Shown: positions 9,101 through 16,819 of the stretch, in pieces | How positions within the stretch are numbered: the stretch's first letter is position 1 | How the letters are laid out: the number at the start of each line of letters is the position of its first letter | IMG/VR virus record: IMGVR_UViG_3300030328_002708 | Location: 1 to 40,158 of that record | DNA: 40,158 nt | From: a virus | Reading direction: 5' to 3' (one strand) | The notes under the pieces: generated by a model | Database searches by the model: none | What the model was told of the DNA's origin: nothing | What the model saw: only the letters and a program-made list of their open reading frames with translations | Made by a program: the position numbers and the translations under genes

Positions 9101-12100
9101 TCTAATCCTAAAGATCCATCAGATTGTCTAACTAATTCCCAAGGTGAATATCCTTCTTCAGCATCTCTTTGAGCAGGTGTCATTTTATCTAAGTCTGCTT
9201 GTCTAGCTTTACTAGTTTTGGTGGAAGTATCTACGGCTTTTGAATCTTTAGTTGGTTGTGTATTATCTTGCGTATTATCAATTTTGATACCTTGTCCTTC
9301 TGTTATTCCTGCTGTATCTAATGTACCTTGTGATAAACCTTTACCACTCTCTACATCTTTGTTAAAGCTCTCTAAAAAATCTATAGCTTGCTTACCATCT
9401 TTAAAACTTTGCTTCCAACCTATACCTTCTAAAAATTTATTTAAAATATTTAAAAGTGGTCCAGTTTCTTTAATTTTTATACCTTTTGTGGAGTCAAGTT
9501 TATTTGCAGTTAACGCATCACTTGTTACTGCCATAACTTCTTCGTAAAATGTCTCTTTATCTATTACTCCATCGTTATATTGTTTTCTATAAGCATCTAG
9601 TGTTCTTTTAGTCCTATCATCTATTTCAACACGACCAGTTTTACCACTATCATTTACAAGAGTATTATATAAATCCTCTCCCCATTTAGACATTTTATCA
9701 GGATCTATTTTAGTAGCAAACGCATGTAGTACCTCGTGTTTATCAGCAGGTAGCACGCCATCAGCTTCACTAGAGGCATTGTTTATAATTACTTGTTTAG
9801 TACCATCTGGAAAAGTAGCTATTGTTCCATAGCTTTGCTGTTCAGCGGGTAAAATATTTCCGTCAGCATCTTCTGCTAACCTAATATCTACTCCTTGAGC
9901 TTTTAATGTTTCCATACCGCTTAGGTAATCTTGAGTATTATCAAATCTTGCAATCCCAGTATCACCTAATTGTTCAGCAACTACATCTGATCCTTCTTGT
10001 AATTGTCTTGCTGTTGGAGCTACTAATTCTCCATTATCTACTACTTTAGCATCATCATCTTTTGATACATAAGGTTCTAGTATTTTATTTTTTTGACCAG
10101 TTAATTCGTTTTTCTTATTATTTAAATCTTCAAGTAACTGTTCTTTACCGACTTTAATTCCTTTATCATTTGTTACAGCTTCAATTTGTTTATTTACCTT
10201 AAATGTATCTTGTTCGTTTTTACCTAATTGATCTATAGTTTCTCTAGGCATATTATTATACCTATTGTTAGCTGTTGTTATAGTATTATTTATTTTTAAA
10301 GTTTCACTAGCAATATCATCATTTAATAATTTTTTAGTCTCTAGTGACATTTCAGGATTTTCTAGAATAGTATTTATTTTATTTTTGATAAGATTTTGAC
10401 TATTCTTGATATTAATCTGATCACCTGGTGTTTGAACTGCGCCAGTAAAAACATTAAATAAAGCTGGTGTTTTAAAACCATTAGCCATCATCAGTCCTGA
10501 AAAGAAATTATCTTTCCACCCATCAAATACATTTACATCTTTACCTAGTATTGTTCTATCATATAAATTACCAGCTGCTTCTGCGAATACTTCTTCCCCA
10601 CCTTCCTTTATTAAATCACCTGCATATCCATATGTTGACGCTAAAAACTTTTTTCCAAATTCTCTAGTAAAACCAACCTTTACACCAAATCCTTTAAAAG
10701 CTTTAGCTCTATTTAACATTGGTAAATCAATATATCTACCACCAATATATTCAGCTCCCATGCTAACCATTGCGCCTCCCCACATTTGAGCTAAGTTGTA
10801 ATCTATTGCCGCGGGTCTAGATTTTTCCCACTCACCTAATCTAAACTTAAAAGCTTCATCAGTTTCGTTTTCACGCTTAACAGGTTTATTCTTTTCATGC
10901 AGTTCACGCTCTTTAGCGTTTTGTTTCATTTCATTTTCATACTGAAGAAATCTTGAACCACCAGCTTGAGCAGTAACTATTCCAACACCGTATCCACCAG
11001 TGGCAACAATAACTCCCATTTGAGGAGCAATAGCACCTGCTGTAGCAAATATATATCTACCCCAATCACTAGCGTCTTTCAATTCGTCCATAGTCATTGA
11101 CTCTGCAACACCATTCATCAATCCTACCTGATATTTATCTAGAGCAGCATGCGCTTCTTCTCTACTATCAGACCATGCTTCTAATGCATATTTACCACCA
11201 AACTGCCAAAACGGGTTAAAAGCTGAATACGTTTCACCTATTTTACTCCCTACATTAGATTTTGTATTTTTTTTCTTATCTTCTGGAGAAAGTTTATCCC
11301 AAGCTCCATCACCATGCGTTTTATCATAAGCTTTTTTAGATAGATTTTTATCTATTTCAAGACCAATATCATTAGGTAAATTAGCAATTTTAAATGCTAA
11401 TGTTTCTATACCTTGACCCATGTCGATAGCAGAATTTTCTGCATTGTGTATCATAATAGGTATAACACTATAATTTCTTTCAAGATCATTTATAGCAGCA
11501 CTAGCATCTTTGCTATCTTCTAAAGTCTTATCTAACTCGTCATATTTTGATTTTATTAAATCAAAAATTTGATTTTTTTGATTATTTATTTGTTGTAAAG
11601 CTTTATTAGCTTTTACTATTTGATTAGGGGTTTGATATTCTTGATTAGCAATAGCTTCAGCAGAAGCAGACAACATCTCTAATGTATTCGCGCTTTTATC
11701 AATAAAACTTCCTATACCTTTTTGTTGAGTTGTTAATTTAGAAAGTTGATCTTTCTTATAAAGCCCCATCATCTGCTGCTTTTCACTTCTACTCCAAACA
11801 TCTTTAGCGTCTAAGTGTTGACCAACAGGACCACCACCAATCCACATTGCTAATTTTTTCCATGTAAAACCAGATGGTTCATTCTCTATAAAATCCTCTA
11901 ATTTATCTAACTCTAATTCATCTTTTAATGCTATAGCTTTAGTAGAAATCATTTTATTTTTAATTCTCTCTTGCATTTCAGGAGAATCTAAATCTAATTG
12001 TTCAGGAGATTTACCTTCTTGATTTGCTATTTCTGCTATAGCCGCGTCTCTAGCTTCAACCCAATCAGGATTAGGTATTTTGTTACCAGTTTTAACAGTT

Positions 12101-12957
12101 CTAGTTCTAACATTACCTGTTTTTGAATATGGATCTATATATTGCTCTTGTTTAGTTTCGTCTATTTCTTGATCATTCCACCAATCAACAGCTTGACCAG
12201 ATACAGGAACATTATCTTCATATAAAACAATGCCTTCATTTTCTTCAGGTGTTAATTTAATTTGTTCCTCAAAAATAGTAGCAACTTCTGCAAATTTAGG
12301 ATCTACTACACTAGCATCATCAGTTATGGTTTTTGATTCTAAAACAAGTTCATTAGTTAATGACTGAGATTTTTTACTAGCATTAGAAATAACTTGATTT
12401 TGACTCATCATCAATCCTCCGTCGATTGTTGTGTGACCAAATACACCACTTACAGCATAGTAAGCATCTTGTTGGTCACCACCTGCTTCTGGATCAAGTG
12501 TCTCCCAAGTATCTACACCCTTTTTTCGTCTTCTGTAAATAGGTTTCCCAACTTCATCAAATTCATATTGAAATTCCCACCCATTAGCTTCATGTGTTTC
12601 GTTAGGTTTTGCAACTACAGTTAAAGCATCCCAAGTTTCTTTTTCTTCTTCTCTTTTTGTTTCTTCTGGTTCTAAGCTAGCATTTAATTCACCTAAACTC
12701 ATACCAGTTTGTTGAGTAGTACTAGATAAATTTACTGGTTCATTAGAAAGTATTTTAGAAGATGATCTAATAGAATAAGGATCATCTTTAACCTCATCAT
12801 TTGTTTCATCTTTTGTATCAACTTCAATAGTTTCTTCTTCCACTTCTGGTTGAGAATTATTCTTTTTCCACTCTTCAACTTTAGCTATTATTTCATCCTG
12901 TTCTAACTTAGGATTTTTTTGTTGTTGTAGTGAAATAGTATATTCTTGTAGATTCAT
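3121..12957 (-). CDS. Giant multidomain virion/ejection protein, 3278 aa
   Basis: This is the largest protein in the window. It follows the 221- and 367-aa proteins in the position that T7-type phages use for the large ejection protein (gp16-like). Visible parts in order are: an acidic low-complexity N-terminus; a Gly/Ala-rich hydrophobic stretch near 635-665; coiled-coil-like segments around 830-940; an HExxH zinc-protease motif (H1074, E1075, H1078) in K-H-E-V-L-H-A-F; a Lys/Glu-rich linker around 1640; a HAD-type domain with D2360-x-D2362-x-T2364, then L-T-A-R-P (T2440) and F-A-D-D-S (D2496, D2497); and a C-terminal 500 residues with several hydrophobic segments. It looks like a 'polyvalent protein', a type known from phages and conjugative elements whose domains enter the host with the DNA. 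Individual activities are unproven. Confidence 0.8.
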   Translation of the reverse strand: MNLQEYTISLQQQKNPKLEQDEIIAKVEEWKKNNSQPEVEEETIEVDTKDETNDEVKDDPYSIRSSSKILSNEPVNLSSTTQQTGMSLGELNASLEPEETKREEEKETWDALTVVAKPNETHEANGWEFQYEFDEVGKPIYRRRKKGVDTWETLDPEAGGDQQDAYYAVSGVFGHTTIDGGLMMSQNQVISNASKKSQSLTNELVLESKTITDDASVVDPKFAEVATIFEEQIKLTPEENEGIVLYEDNVPVSGQAVDWWNDQEIDETKQEQYIDPYSKTGNVRTRTVKTGNKIPNPDWVEARDAAIAEIANQEGKSPEQLDLDSPEMQERIKNKMISTKAIALKDELELDKLEDFIENEPSGFTWKKLAMWIGGGPVGQHLDAKDVWSRSEKQQMMGLYKKDQLSKLTTQQKGIGSFIDKSANTLEMLSASAEAIANQEYQTPNQIVKANKALQQINNQKNQIFDLIKSKYDELDKTLEDSKDASAAINDLERNYSVIPIMIHNAENSAIDMGQGIETLAFKIANLPNDIGLEIDKNLSKKAYDKTHGDGAWDKLSPEDKKKNTKSNVGSKIGETYSAFNPFWQFGGKYALEAWSDSREEAHAALDKYQVGLMNGVAESMTMDELKDASDWGRYIFATAGAIAPQMGVIVATGGYGVGIVTAQAGGSRFLQYENEMKQNAKERELHEKNKPVKRENETDEAFKFRLGEWEKSRPAAIDYNLAQMWGGAMVSMGAEYIGGRYIDLPMLNRAKAFKGFGVKVGFTREFGKKFLASTYGYAGDLIKEGGEEVFAEAAGNLYDRTILGKDVNVFDGWKDNFFSGLMMANGFKTPALFNVFTGAVQTPGDQINIKNSQNLIKNKINTILENPEMSLETKKLLNDDIASETLKINNTITTANNRYNNMPRETIDQLGKNEQDTFKVNKQIEAVTNDKGIKVGKEQLLEDLNNKKNELTGQKNKILEPYVSKDDDAKVVDNGELVAPTARQLQEGSDVVAEQLGDTGIARFDNTQDYLSGMETLKAQGVDIRLAEDADGNILPAEQQSYGTIATFPDGTKQVIINNASSEADGVLPADKHEVLHAFATKIDPDKMSKWGEDLYNTLVNDSGKTGRVEIDDRTKRTLDAYRKQYNDGVIDKETFYEEVMAVTSDALTANKLDSTKGIKIKETGPLLNILNKFLEGIGWKQSFKDGKQAIDFLESFNKDVESGKGLSQGTLDTAGITEGQGIKIDNTQDNTQPTKDSKAVDTSTKTSKARQADLDKMTPAQRDAEEGYSPWELVRQSDGSLGLDRKFVGKAEARAALKRLGGDTTQDMLKMKVRKSEKPEVSLTPYMGVGNQFKQGETEDGETPAETRKKSEKNFMDFHKSHYDRDSETALAFQDGPGPLDGIVALDKQLAKIVRDSGAQSVYSWFWQDVASQPEEHNRRTKIYRKIEERKNRVKALDTNYGVDEIRAMYKKAKSAKNVNPEAVEDIKLAIQEKFKNFPTAVIDSGIDIYTGKQKGAKQKPSVKYSQKIKETPLEAINNLIPESVKTKDQFDAFIRDNKSAKAIADALLPGGVINNYIRSKETSREQGGKMIDEMYERIFNFNPEAKRADGTPVGPKGFGEAIFANTRFAKMVANKALAEKSERQKQEKRIDSKEAKEVADTTKETEVKDDKLAKKPSETTTLDKTTENKITKAIKDAYKDKDIKFSDTRNIPQEVADIYAAEFGINPETIVNKKRNFQKTDAEGLTKAKQYLLKNATNDFARLPRTKDDFGKGTFIPKNVKDALYTNDKLTGNLKDYMDLVRKKPVKPIYRDRVGQTIRGLLGLHIRNRIIETAQPLQGKRQQQGVKFSEKIPAKKVNEIIDEGNIEGIKSIASLIDNNNFDNLPTDQKIEIYKELFKVLAEKGFSRGGLFKSGNLTSAGLKLSRLLGQQKNTGLHFVESIEALDEKIYDAQLILDNTPGAVTIQLGDGKTVYSREKLEDNIKQYKATKKAIEKGEVGLVSDLRKSIPDNKKTANKNIEIAIKPNRKSINSKVAKKSVQDNIANIDEIKQGIRDVLDAAYDLPKHLQVPFLRMFHADSMYNNNIGRQIGALLGDMGIFPIGPDGKPLPITNEHAFQFGLYTKVIGVALNLPRLDPNNLDVPNFDVVRDWLSNRIFQVALADIPGIKNQESNFPEGTKGVFDPTESKEAWNAKSEGEPFLIDTLKDYINGKISAKDLNKVSVLTRYFNEYFYRNPNNVRVYNPKTGKLETVAKIAGSEIIGDVFVNGKKYTAKELMSVDRYGIAKFPNVEKYQAFATMKYLRGEWSKADVRKFLDLTTPLAVKKDVAGEKITGYASEILKPGLTIQQIKDILENSFETKVKAMESVRVPKEKGISVFDFDDTLAKTKEKVIVINQDGSIKEISASQFAKDAAKLKEQGAEFDFKNFENVSLDTAEGPLADLARKRQGKFGSKDIFVLTARPQVAAESIKQFLDAIGINIPLQNITGLEDGTPQAKVDWVLNKTAEGYNDFYFADDSFANVAGVKAVLDAVDVKNKVHQARVQNSLKLDKELNEILEEVTGIDKFKRYSDVRARLVGAKKDGGLTKRVANQFTITPSADDFIGLTYAFRGEGEQGNRHTQWIEDNLIKPYNKAELELMSAKITVADDFAELRKQFPSLKTKRNKLGVLQNPLHAGIGIGPFTKSQAIRVYMWNKQGMDIPGMSKRDINALVKAIESDMELQVFADEVIQIQKGKFYPAPGKSWLAGDIKSDILNGLDKGFRKKLMTEFSENADIIFSPENLNKLEALFGSKYREALIDSLRRMKTGSNRPQYDGPGSRIVNDMLDWLNASVGVTMFLNRKSGLLQMLSTVNFINWGDNNLYAASKAFASKDFYPTFMRLMNSPYLVNRRDGLKINVNEAELVDRGRRDGFQGLVSYLLDKGFIFTRIADSLAIATGGATFFINRKKALLNRVNPETGKKYTEAEADTKAFDDFYAIAEETQQSSNPSRISQQQASMAGRVFLSFQNVTMQFNRKTKKSILDFVKRRKRPGMTQRESDMSNLSNVVYYVGMQNLIFHSLQQALFAGLFGEEEEDEKEKNKTFDTANSMVDSLLFGLGFGGAIVSTVKNVAMKIFDESQTKSPDYEHPLWDLFDVSPVIDSKVRKLRQAARSFSWNMKEIKRRGWSLDNPAYLAVSQIISSFFNVPVDNLMNMMNAGSNIMDNEVRMWQKIALSLGWSPYILGLPYWGRQSTIDREAKEDEQLKIDYAKAVKNVKAKGFTKKIPLSGPNHYIPKGELGVDYMQVERIDGTIQYYVKHKK

Positions 12958-14061
12958 TTAATTTAAATTGTTATCTTTTAAAAACTTATCTGCTTTTTGT
13001 TTTTTCCCTTCTTCTAAATCAAAAACCGCCGCGTCGGCTTCTACTCTAGGTATTTGATTAGTAGTAAATTGTAATAAATAGTTTTTATAAAAATATTGTT
13101 TATAGTTTTTCTCAAACATCATTTTATGATCTTGAGATAAAGGTAAAACCTCTTCATAAGCCCAAGAAAGATCTCCTGCATTAGCGTTTTGTACCATTTG
13201 ATCATCTTCTTCTTCACTGCTTAGGTGTGCTAAAAATACATTCCAAGCTGCTACAGCATCTTGTTCTCTTGATAAAAGACCAGCAACTTCTGCATTGATA
13301 AGCGGATCAGCTTTTCTCATTATTTTATCTAGATCAAATTGAAGTATATTTCTACCTTTACCATTTCCAATATCTATAATCTCATAATCATAAGAACCAT
13401 CAGCATTTTTCAATACAAATTCTTCTGCTATAGTAGCTTGTGGTGTTAACTCTCCTGTTTCAGGGTTGTTAGAACCTGCGGCTAGTACACCTAAACCACT
13501 CATAAGCTCCATCATTTCTTTATTTATATCTGGAGTTACTGCTACTAAATTACTACCAGCATTTAATAAACCCTCTAAAGTAGTACTATTTATTATTAAT
13601 GGTCTTTCAAAAAAAGGACCATTAAAAATTATTTCTTGTCCTCCGTCTTCAAGTAAATTAATTTCTACTTGATAACCTTCATTTTTTCCAAAACCTGCTT
13701 TTCTAGTCATTATTTTATTAGCCACCGTATAAGCTGAATTTTGGTAAATATCATAGTTTTTATCTTCAGTTACATTTAACTGTGCTAATACATTGCTTAT
13801 AAAATCTAAAGATTTTTGAGGAGCATTTTCTAATCTTAAAAGCTGTTGTGTTTCCCAATAACAATTAACTGATTCACACTGGTTATTATCAATTTTGGTT
13901 TTTAATTGAGCATATAATTTACCTGTATTTTCATATGTTTTATTTAAAATAGCAAATTCTGATACAGTTTTAGCAGCTACATAATCCATGTTATAAGCCA
14001 TAGCATCACTCTGCTCCATGTGTTTAATGAATAAGTTTACTTGTTTATTTCGGTCTTTCAT
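12958..14061 (-). CDS. Putative internal virion (ejection) protein, 367 aa
   Basis: This mostly helical, acidic protein has no signal peptide. Its stop is immediately followed by the ATG of the 3278-aa gene and it starts 18 bases after the 221-aa gene. In the order small Ala-rich protein, middle-sized helical protein, giant protein it occupies the place of T7 gp15, so a role in the internal core or ejection channel is inferred from layout and predicted fold only; no sequence motif proves it. It contains two Cys residues near position 57 (C-E-S-V-N-C) and a Glu/Asp-rich segment around 280 (S-S-E-E-E-D-D-Q). Confidence 0.68.
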   Translation of the reverse strand: MKDRNKQVNLFIKHMEQSDAMAYNMDYVAAKTVSEFAILNKTYENTGKLYAQLKTKIDNNQCESVNCYWETQQLLRLENAPQKSLDFISNVLAQLNVTEDKNYDIYQNSAYTVANKIMTRKAGFGKNEGYQVEINLLEDGGQEIIFNGPFFERPLIINSTTLEGLLNAGSNLVAVTPDINKEMMELMSGLGVLAAGSNNPETGELTPQATIAEEFVLKNADGSYDYEIIDIGNGKGRNILQFDLDKIMRKADPLINAEVAGLLSREQDAVAAWNVFLAHLSSEEEDDQMVQNANAGDLSWAYEEVLPLSQDHKMMFEKNYKQYFYKNYLLQFTTNQIPRVEADAAVFDLEEGKKQKADKFLKDNNLN

Positions 14062-14079
14062 TGTAATTTATTTTACTTA

Positions 14080-14745
14080 TTAAGATGCTGCTATACCAGA
14101 AGCAAGAGATCCTGTTGCGCTTGATATAGCTCCAGTCATCGCTGCTGTTGCTGCTGTTCGTGATGCTGCTGCTTGTCCTCTTAAAGCACCTATCTGATTA
14201 GAAAGTCTATCAAGCTGTGCTACATCTCTATTTTCTTGAGTTCCAAATACAAATTGATCACCCTGTACATCAGCTTGTTGTTGTCTTTGAGCCTCCGCCA
14301 TTCTTTGTCGTTGTAACTGCTGTTCGCCTGCTGCTCTTTGTTTATCATTAGCTACTTCTTGTGCCTCTATATTTGCAGCTATACCTTTCTTACTTTGTAA
14401 TGCGGCTTGAGCTAAAGCAGTAGCTCCACCAGCTCCTCCACCAGTTTCTCTAATAGTATCTAATGTATTAGCTAATGCTATATCGGTTTGCTCCATTTGC
14501 ATTTCTGTAGCTTGAGTCGCAACAGCAAGATTTGCAAAAGGATTAGATAACATACCGCTTAAATCAGTTACATTTGCATACGGATCTATTATCTCTTGTC
14601 TATTCTCTTCTAGGTGGTTCATTTTAGCTTCAAGTCTTTTAGCTTCTGCTTCTTTTCTTGCAGCTTCTCTTCTAGCTGCACTTGAACTTATAAGTCCCCC
14701 TATTAAGGCTCCTCCGGCCATAACACCGGCTGCTACTACACTCAT
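14080..14745 (-). CDS. Ala/Gln-rich internal virion protein, gp14-like, 221 aa
   Basis: The N-terminus is a Gly/Ala-rich hydrophobic segment (V-V-A-A-G-V-M-A-G-G-A-L-I-G-G-L-I), followed by a charged coiled coil (residues 24-55) and a long Ala/Gln/Arg helix (residues 120-165). The C-terminus is again Ala/Ser/Gly-rich. Such composition is typical of the smallest ejection protein of podoviruses (T7 gp14 type), which enters the outer membrane of the host. It is the first of three consecutive genes (221, 367, 3278 aa) that together look like an ejection set. The start lies one base past the stop of the cupin gene. The identification rests on composition and context. Confidence 0.7.
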   Translation of the reverse strand: MSVVAAGVMAGGALIGGLISSSAARREAARKEAEAKRLEAKMNHLEENRQEIIDPYANVTDLSGMLSNPFANLAVATQATEMQMEQTDIALANTLDTIRETGGGAGGATALAQAALQSKKGIAANIEAQEVANDKQRAAGEQQLQRQRMAEAQRQQQADVQGDQFVFGTQENRDVAQLDRLSNQIGALRGQAAASRTAATAAMTGAISSATGSLASGIAAS

Positions 14746-14746
14746 A

Positions 14747-15268
14747 TTATTTGTTTTTTAATTGTAATTGTTTTCTCATATTTTCTATGCTTATATCTGG
14801 ATCTTCAAAGTCTTTAGCAACTATATCTTCTAACACATCCTCTGGCGTTTCTTTATCGCTAGCATGTACTGTTATCCAAATACTATCTTCATGCATATAA
14901 ATTAATCTTTTAGTTCCTGGTTTTGTAATTCCATGATATGGAGCTTTAATTCTTTTTATACCTTCGTCTGTTAAAACAGATATGTCTCCTTTTAATACAA
15001 AATAAGGATGTTCTTTTTTATGTATACCAGTAGAAATTATTTGACCTTTAGGCATAAATATTTCTCTAATATACAAACCATCAGCAAAAGTATGTTTTAA
15101 AGGATTAATTGTGTTTGCTACTTCATTTAAACCTGGTTTTGAAGGGTCTCCATAAGCACCGGGTAAAGAAGTTAATTGCTCTTCAAAATCCATGATAAGT
15201 TCTCTAAACCTATTAATTCTTTCTATATCTTCTAAACTATACTCTTGTTTTATTAAGGAATTTTCCAT
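14747..15268 (-). CDS. Cupin-like protein, 173 aa
   Basis: Residues 67-138 fit a single cupin (RmlC-like) barrel: P-K-G (73-75), then I-H-K-K-E-H with H83 and H87, V-L-K-G-D-I-S-V (91-98), A-P-Y-H-G (109-113), and a second motif with H-E-D-S-I-W-I-T-V-H ending at H135. The His residues could bind a metal. I recall similar single-cupin proteins in the structural regions of other tailed phages, where the role is unknown. The N-terminal 60 residues are helical. The gene lies between the tail proteins and the ejection proteins, so it may be a minor tail component or modify a small molecule. A leader of three 5-base repeats precedes the ATG. Confidence 0.75.
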   Translation of the reverse strand: MENSLIKQEYSLEDIERINRFRELIMDFEEQLTSLPGAYGDPSKPGLNEVANTINPLKHTFADGLYIREIFMPKGQIISTGIHKKEHPYFVLKGDISVLTDEGIKRIKAPYHGITKPGTKRLIYMHEDSIWITVHASDKETPEDVLEDIVAKDFEDPDISIENMRKQLQLKNK

Positions 15269-15283
15269 TTAATTTAATTTAAT
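15269..15283 (-). repeat. Pentanucleotide (ATTAA)3 leader
   Basis: The 15-base spacer between the stop of the 504-aa gene and the ATG of the cupin gene consists of three units of ATTAA on the minus strand. The same unit is expanded before groEL (39861-39887). Confidence 0.75.
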
Positions 15284-16798
15284 TTAATATCCATTATTAG
15301 AATCAAATTTTGATCCTACAGAAAATAGAGTTTTTAAACCACCTTTATTTGTAACTTCATCAGTTGAAAAAGTAGCTGTAGTATAATATCCTTTTATTCC
15401 ACTTATTTGATTACCAAAAATTATTTCTCTATTCATTACGTTACTATTGTTAACAACATTAGCTACGTAATTATTTTCTTTTCTAGCAAAACCAGCATTA
15501 TATCTTTCTAATGGTGGATTATTAGTTCCAAATACCGCTGTATATCCAGCTCCATAAACAGGTGGTAAACCTGATACAGCATTTACAACAGCTCCACCGG
15601 CTGGATTAAACACGTATTCACCTTCATAATAACTTGAAATACTATTTGTTTGATCAACAGCTAATTCAAATGCTCCACTTACATTTTTATCTTTTCCAGT
15701 TTCATCTGATACAAGAGATGTTAATTTCCAACCATTACTACCTTGATATTCAACTGTGCTAAAAGTTTTTGATCTTAGAGGCTCTGGATTAAATATAACC
15801 GTTATTGTACTATCATATATAACATCGTAAAATTGATTACGAGGTACGTTATTACTATAGTGTTTAAATAAACTAGAATTAGTAGTGGAATAAAAATTGT
15901 TTCTTAAGCTAAATATTTGATCAGGTCTATAGTCAAATAAACTAGTCCAACCTTGAACTGTTTCATCAAAACTTAAAGTATTAAACTCAGTTTCACTAGA
16001 CCTTACTTCACTTTGCTGTTGAAGTGATAAAACGTATTGTTGATTATATATATCCCAACCACCTACTGCTTTACCTACAATATTATTAACATCTAATTCA
16101 TTTAGTTTATCTCTGAAAAAATCTCTCATTCCTGCTTGAGATATTTCTCTTAAACCACCACCTCCTAAAGATAATACAACATTATTGTTTTTATCAGTAA
16201 AATATTTATTATTTCCATAAACTGCAAAACTTTCAGGGTTTTTACTTATACCGTATTTTCCATTATAAGGTTGAATAGCACCAATAACTAAATTAGAACT
16301 AGTTACTGTTCCTCCACCTTCTGCAGAATAAATCGCATCTTTATCTATTAAAGCTCTATTTATTTTTAATTCTTGAAAAATATTTAAATTAGTATCTTCA
16401 GCATATAGCTTTTGAATAGATCCATTAGCTGGATCAGTAGCTTTTTCTATATTTTCACTAGTACTGAAAACATTAGTTCTATTAATACCTGTTCTAGAAT
16501 TAAATATTCCAGAATAAATCATAGCATTAAATCGTATATAACCAGCAGGTTCAGCTTCTACTAAATAAGCTCTTACCCCGTAATCAGTACTTGTATTATT
16601 AAATCCTCCATTTATTCTCGCTTCTTCTATAGCCCAATTTTCATCAATACCACCTCCACCTGCAGAGGTAACAGGATAACCACCGGGTAAAGTATCTGGG
16701 TAACCAAACGATCCATTCCAAATAATATCGTTACCCGCGTTACTTATCTTCTTTAATACAAAAGAGTTAAAATATTTAACTTCTATTACTGCGCCCAT
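15284..16798 (-). CDS. Tail protein, 504 aa
   Basis: This beta-rich protein is high in Asn, Gly, Ser and Tyr and has no signal peptide. The segment near residues 185-235 (N-P-E-S-F-A-V-Y-G-N-N-K-Y-F-T-D-K-N, followed by G-M-R-D-F-F-R-D-K-L) is one I recall from large tail proteins of marine Bacteroidota and crAss-like phages, where it can be fused to the preceding stabilisation protein. Here it is a separate gene 21 bases downstream of that protein. It probably forms part of the tail hub or nozzle. The C-terminal half (L-T-S-L-V-S-D-E-T-G-K-D) looks like further beta domains. Exact role uncertain. Confidence 0.72.
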   Translation of the reverse strand: MGAVIEVKYFNSFVLKKISNAGNDIIWNGSFGYPDTLPGGYPVTSAGGGGIDENWAIEEARINGGFNNTSTDYGVRAYLVEAEPAGYIRFNAMIYSGIFNSRTGINRTNVFSTSENIEKATDPANGSIQKLYAEDTNLNIFQELKINRALIDKDAIYSAEGGGTVTSSNLVIGAIQPYNGKYGISKNPESFAVYGNNKYFTDKNNNVVLSLGGGGLREISQAGMRDFFRDKLNELDVNNIVGKAVGGWDIYNQQYVLSLQQQSEVRSSETEFNTLSFDETVQGWTSLFDYRPDQIFSLRNNFYSTTNSSLFKHYSNNVPRNQFYDVIYDSTITVIFNPEPLRSKTFSTVEYQGSNGWKLTSLVSDETGKDKNVSGAFELAVDQTNSISSYYEGEYVFNPAGGAVVNAVSGLPPVYGAGYTAVFGTNNPPLERYNAGFARKENNYVANVVNNSNVMNREIIFGNQISGIKGYYTTATFSTDEVTNKGGLKTLFSVGSKFDSNNGY

Positions 16799-16819
16799 AT
16801 ATATTATTATTACATATTT

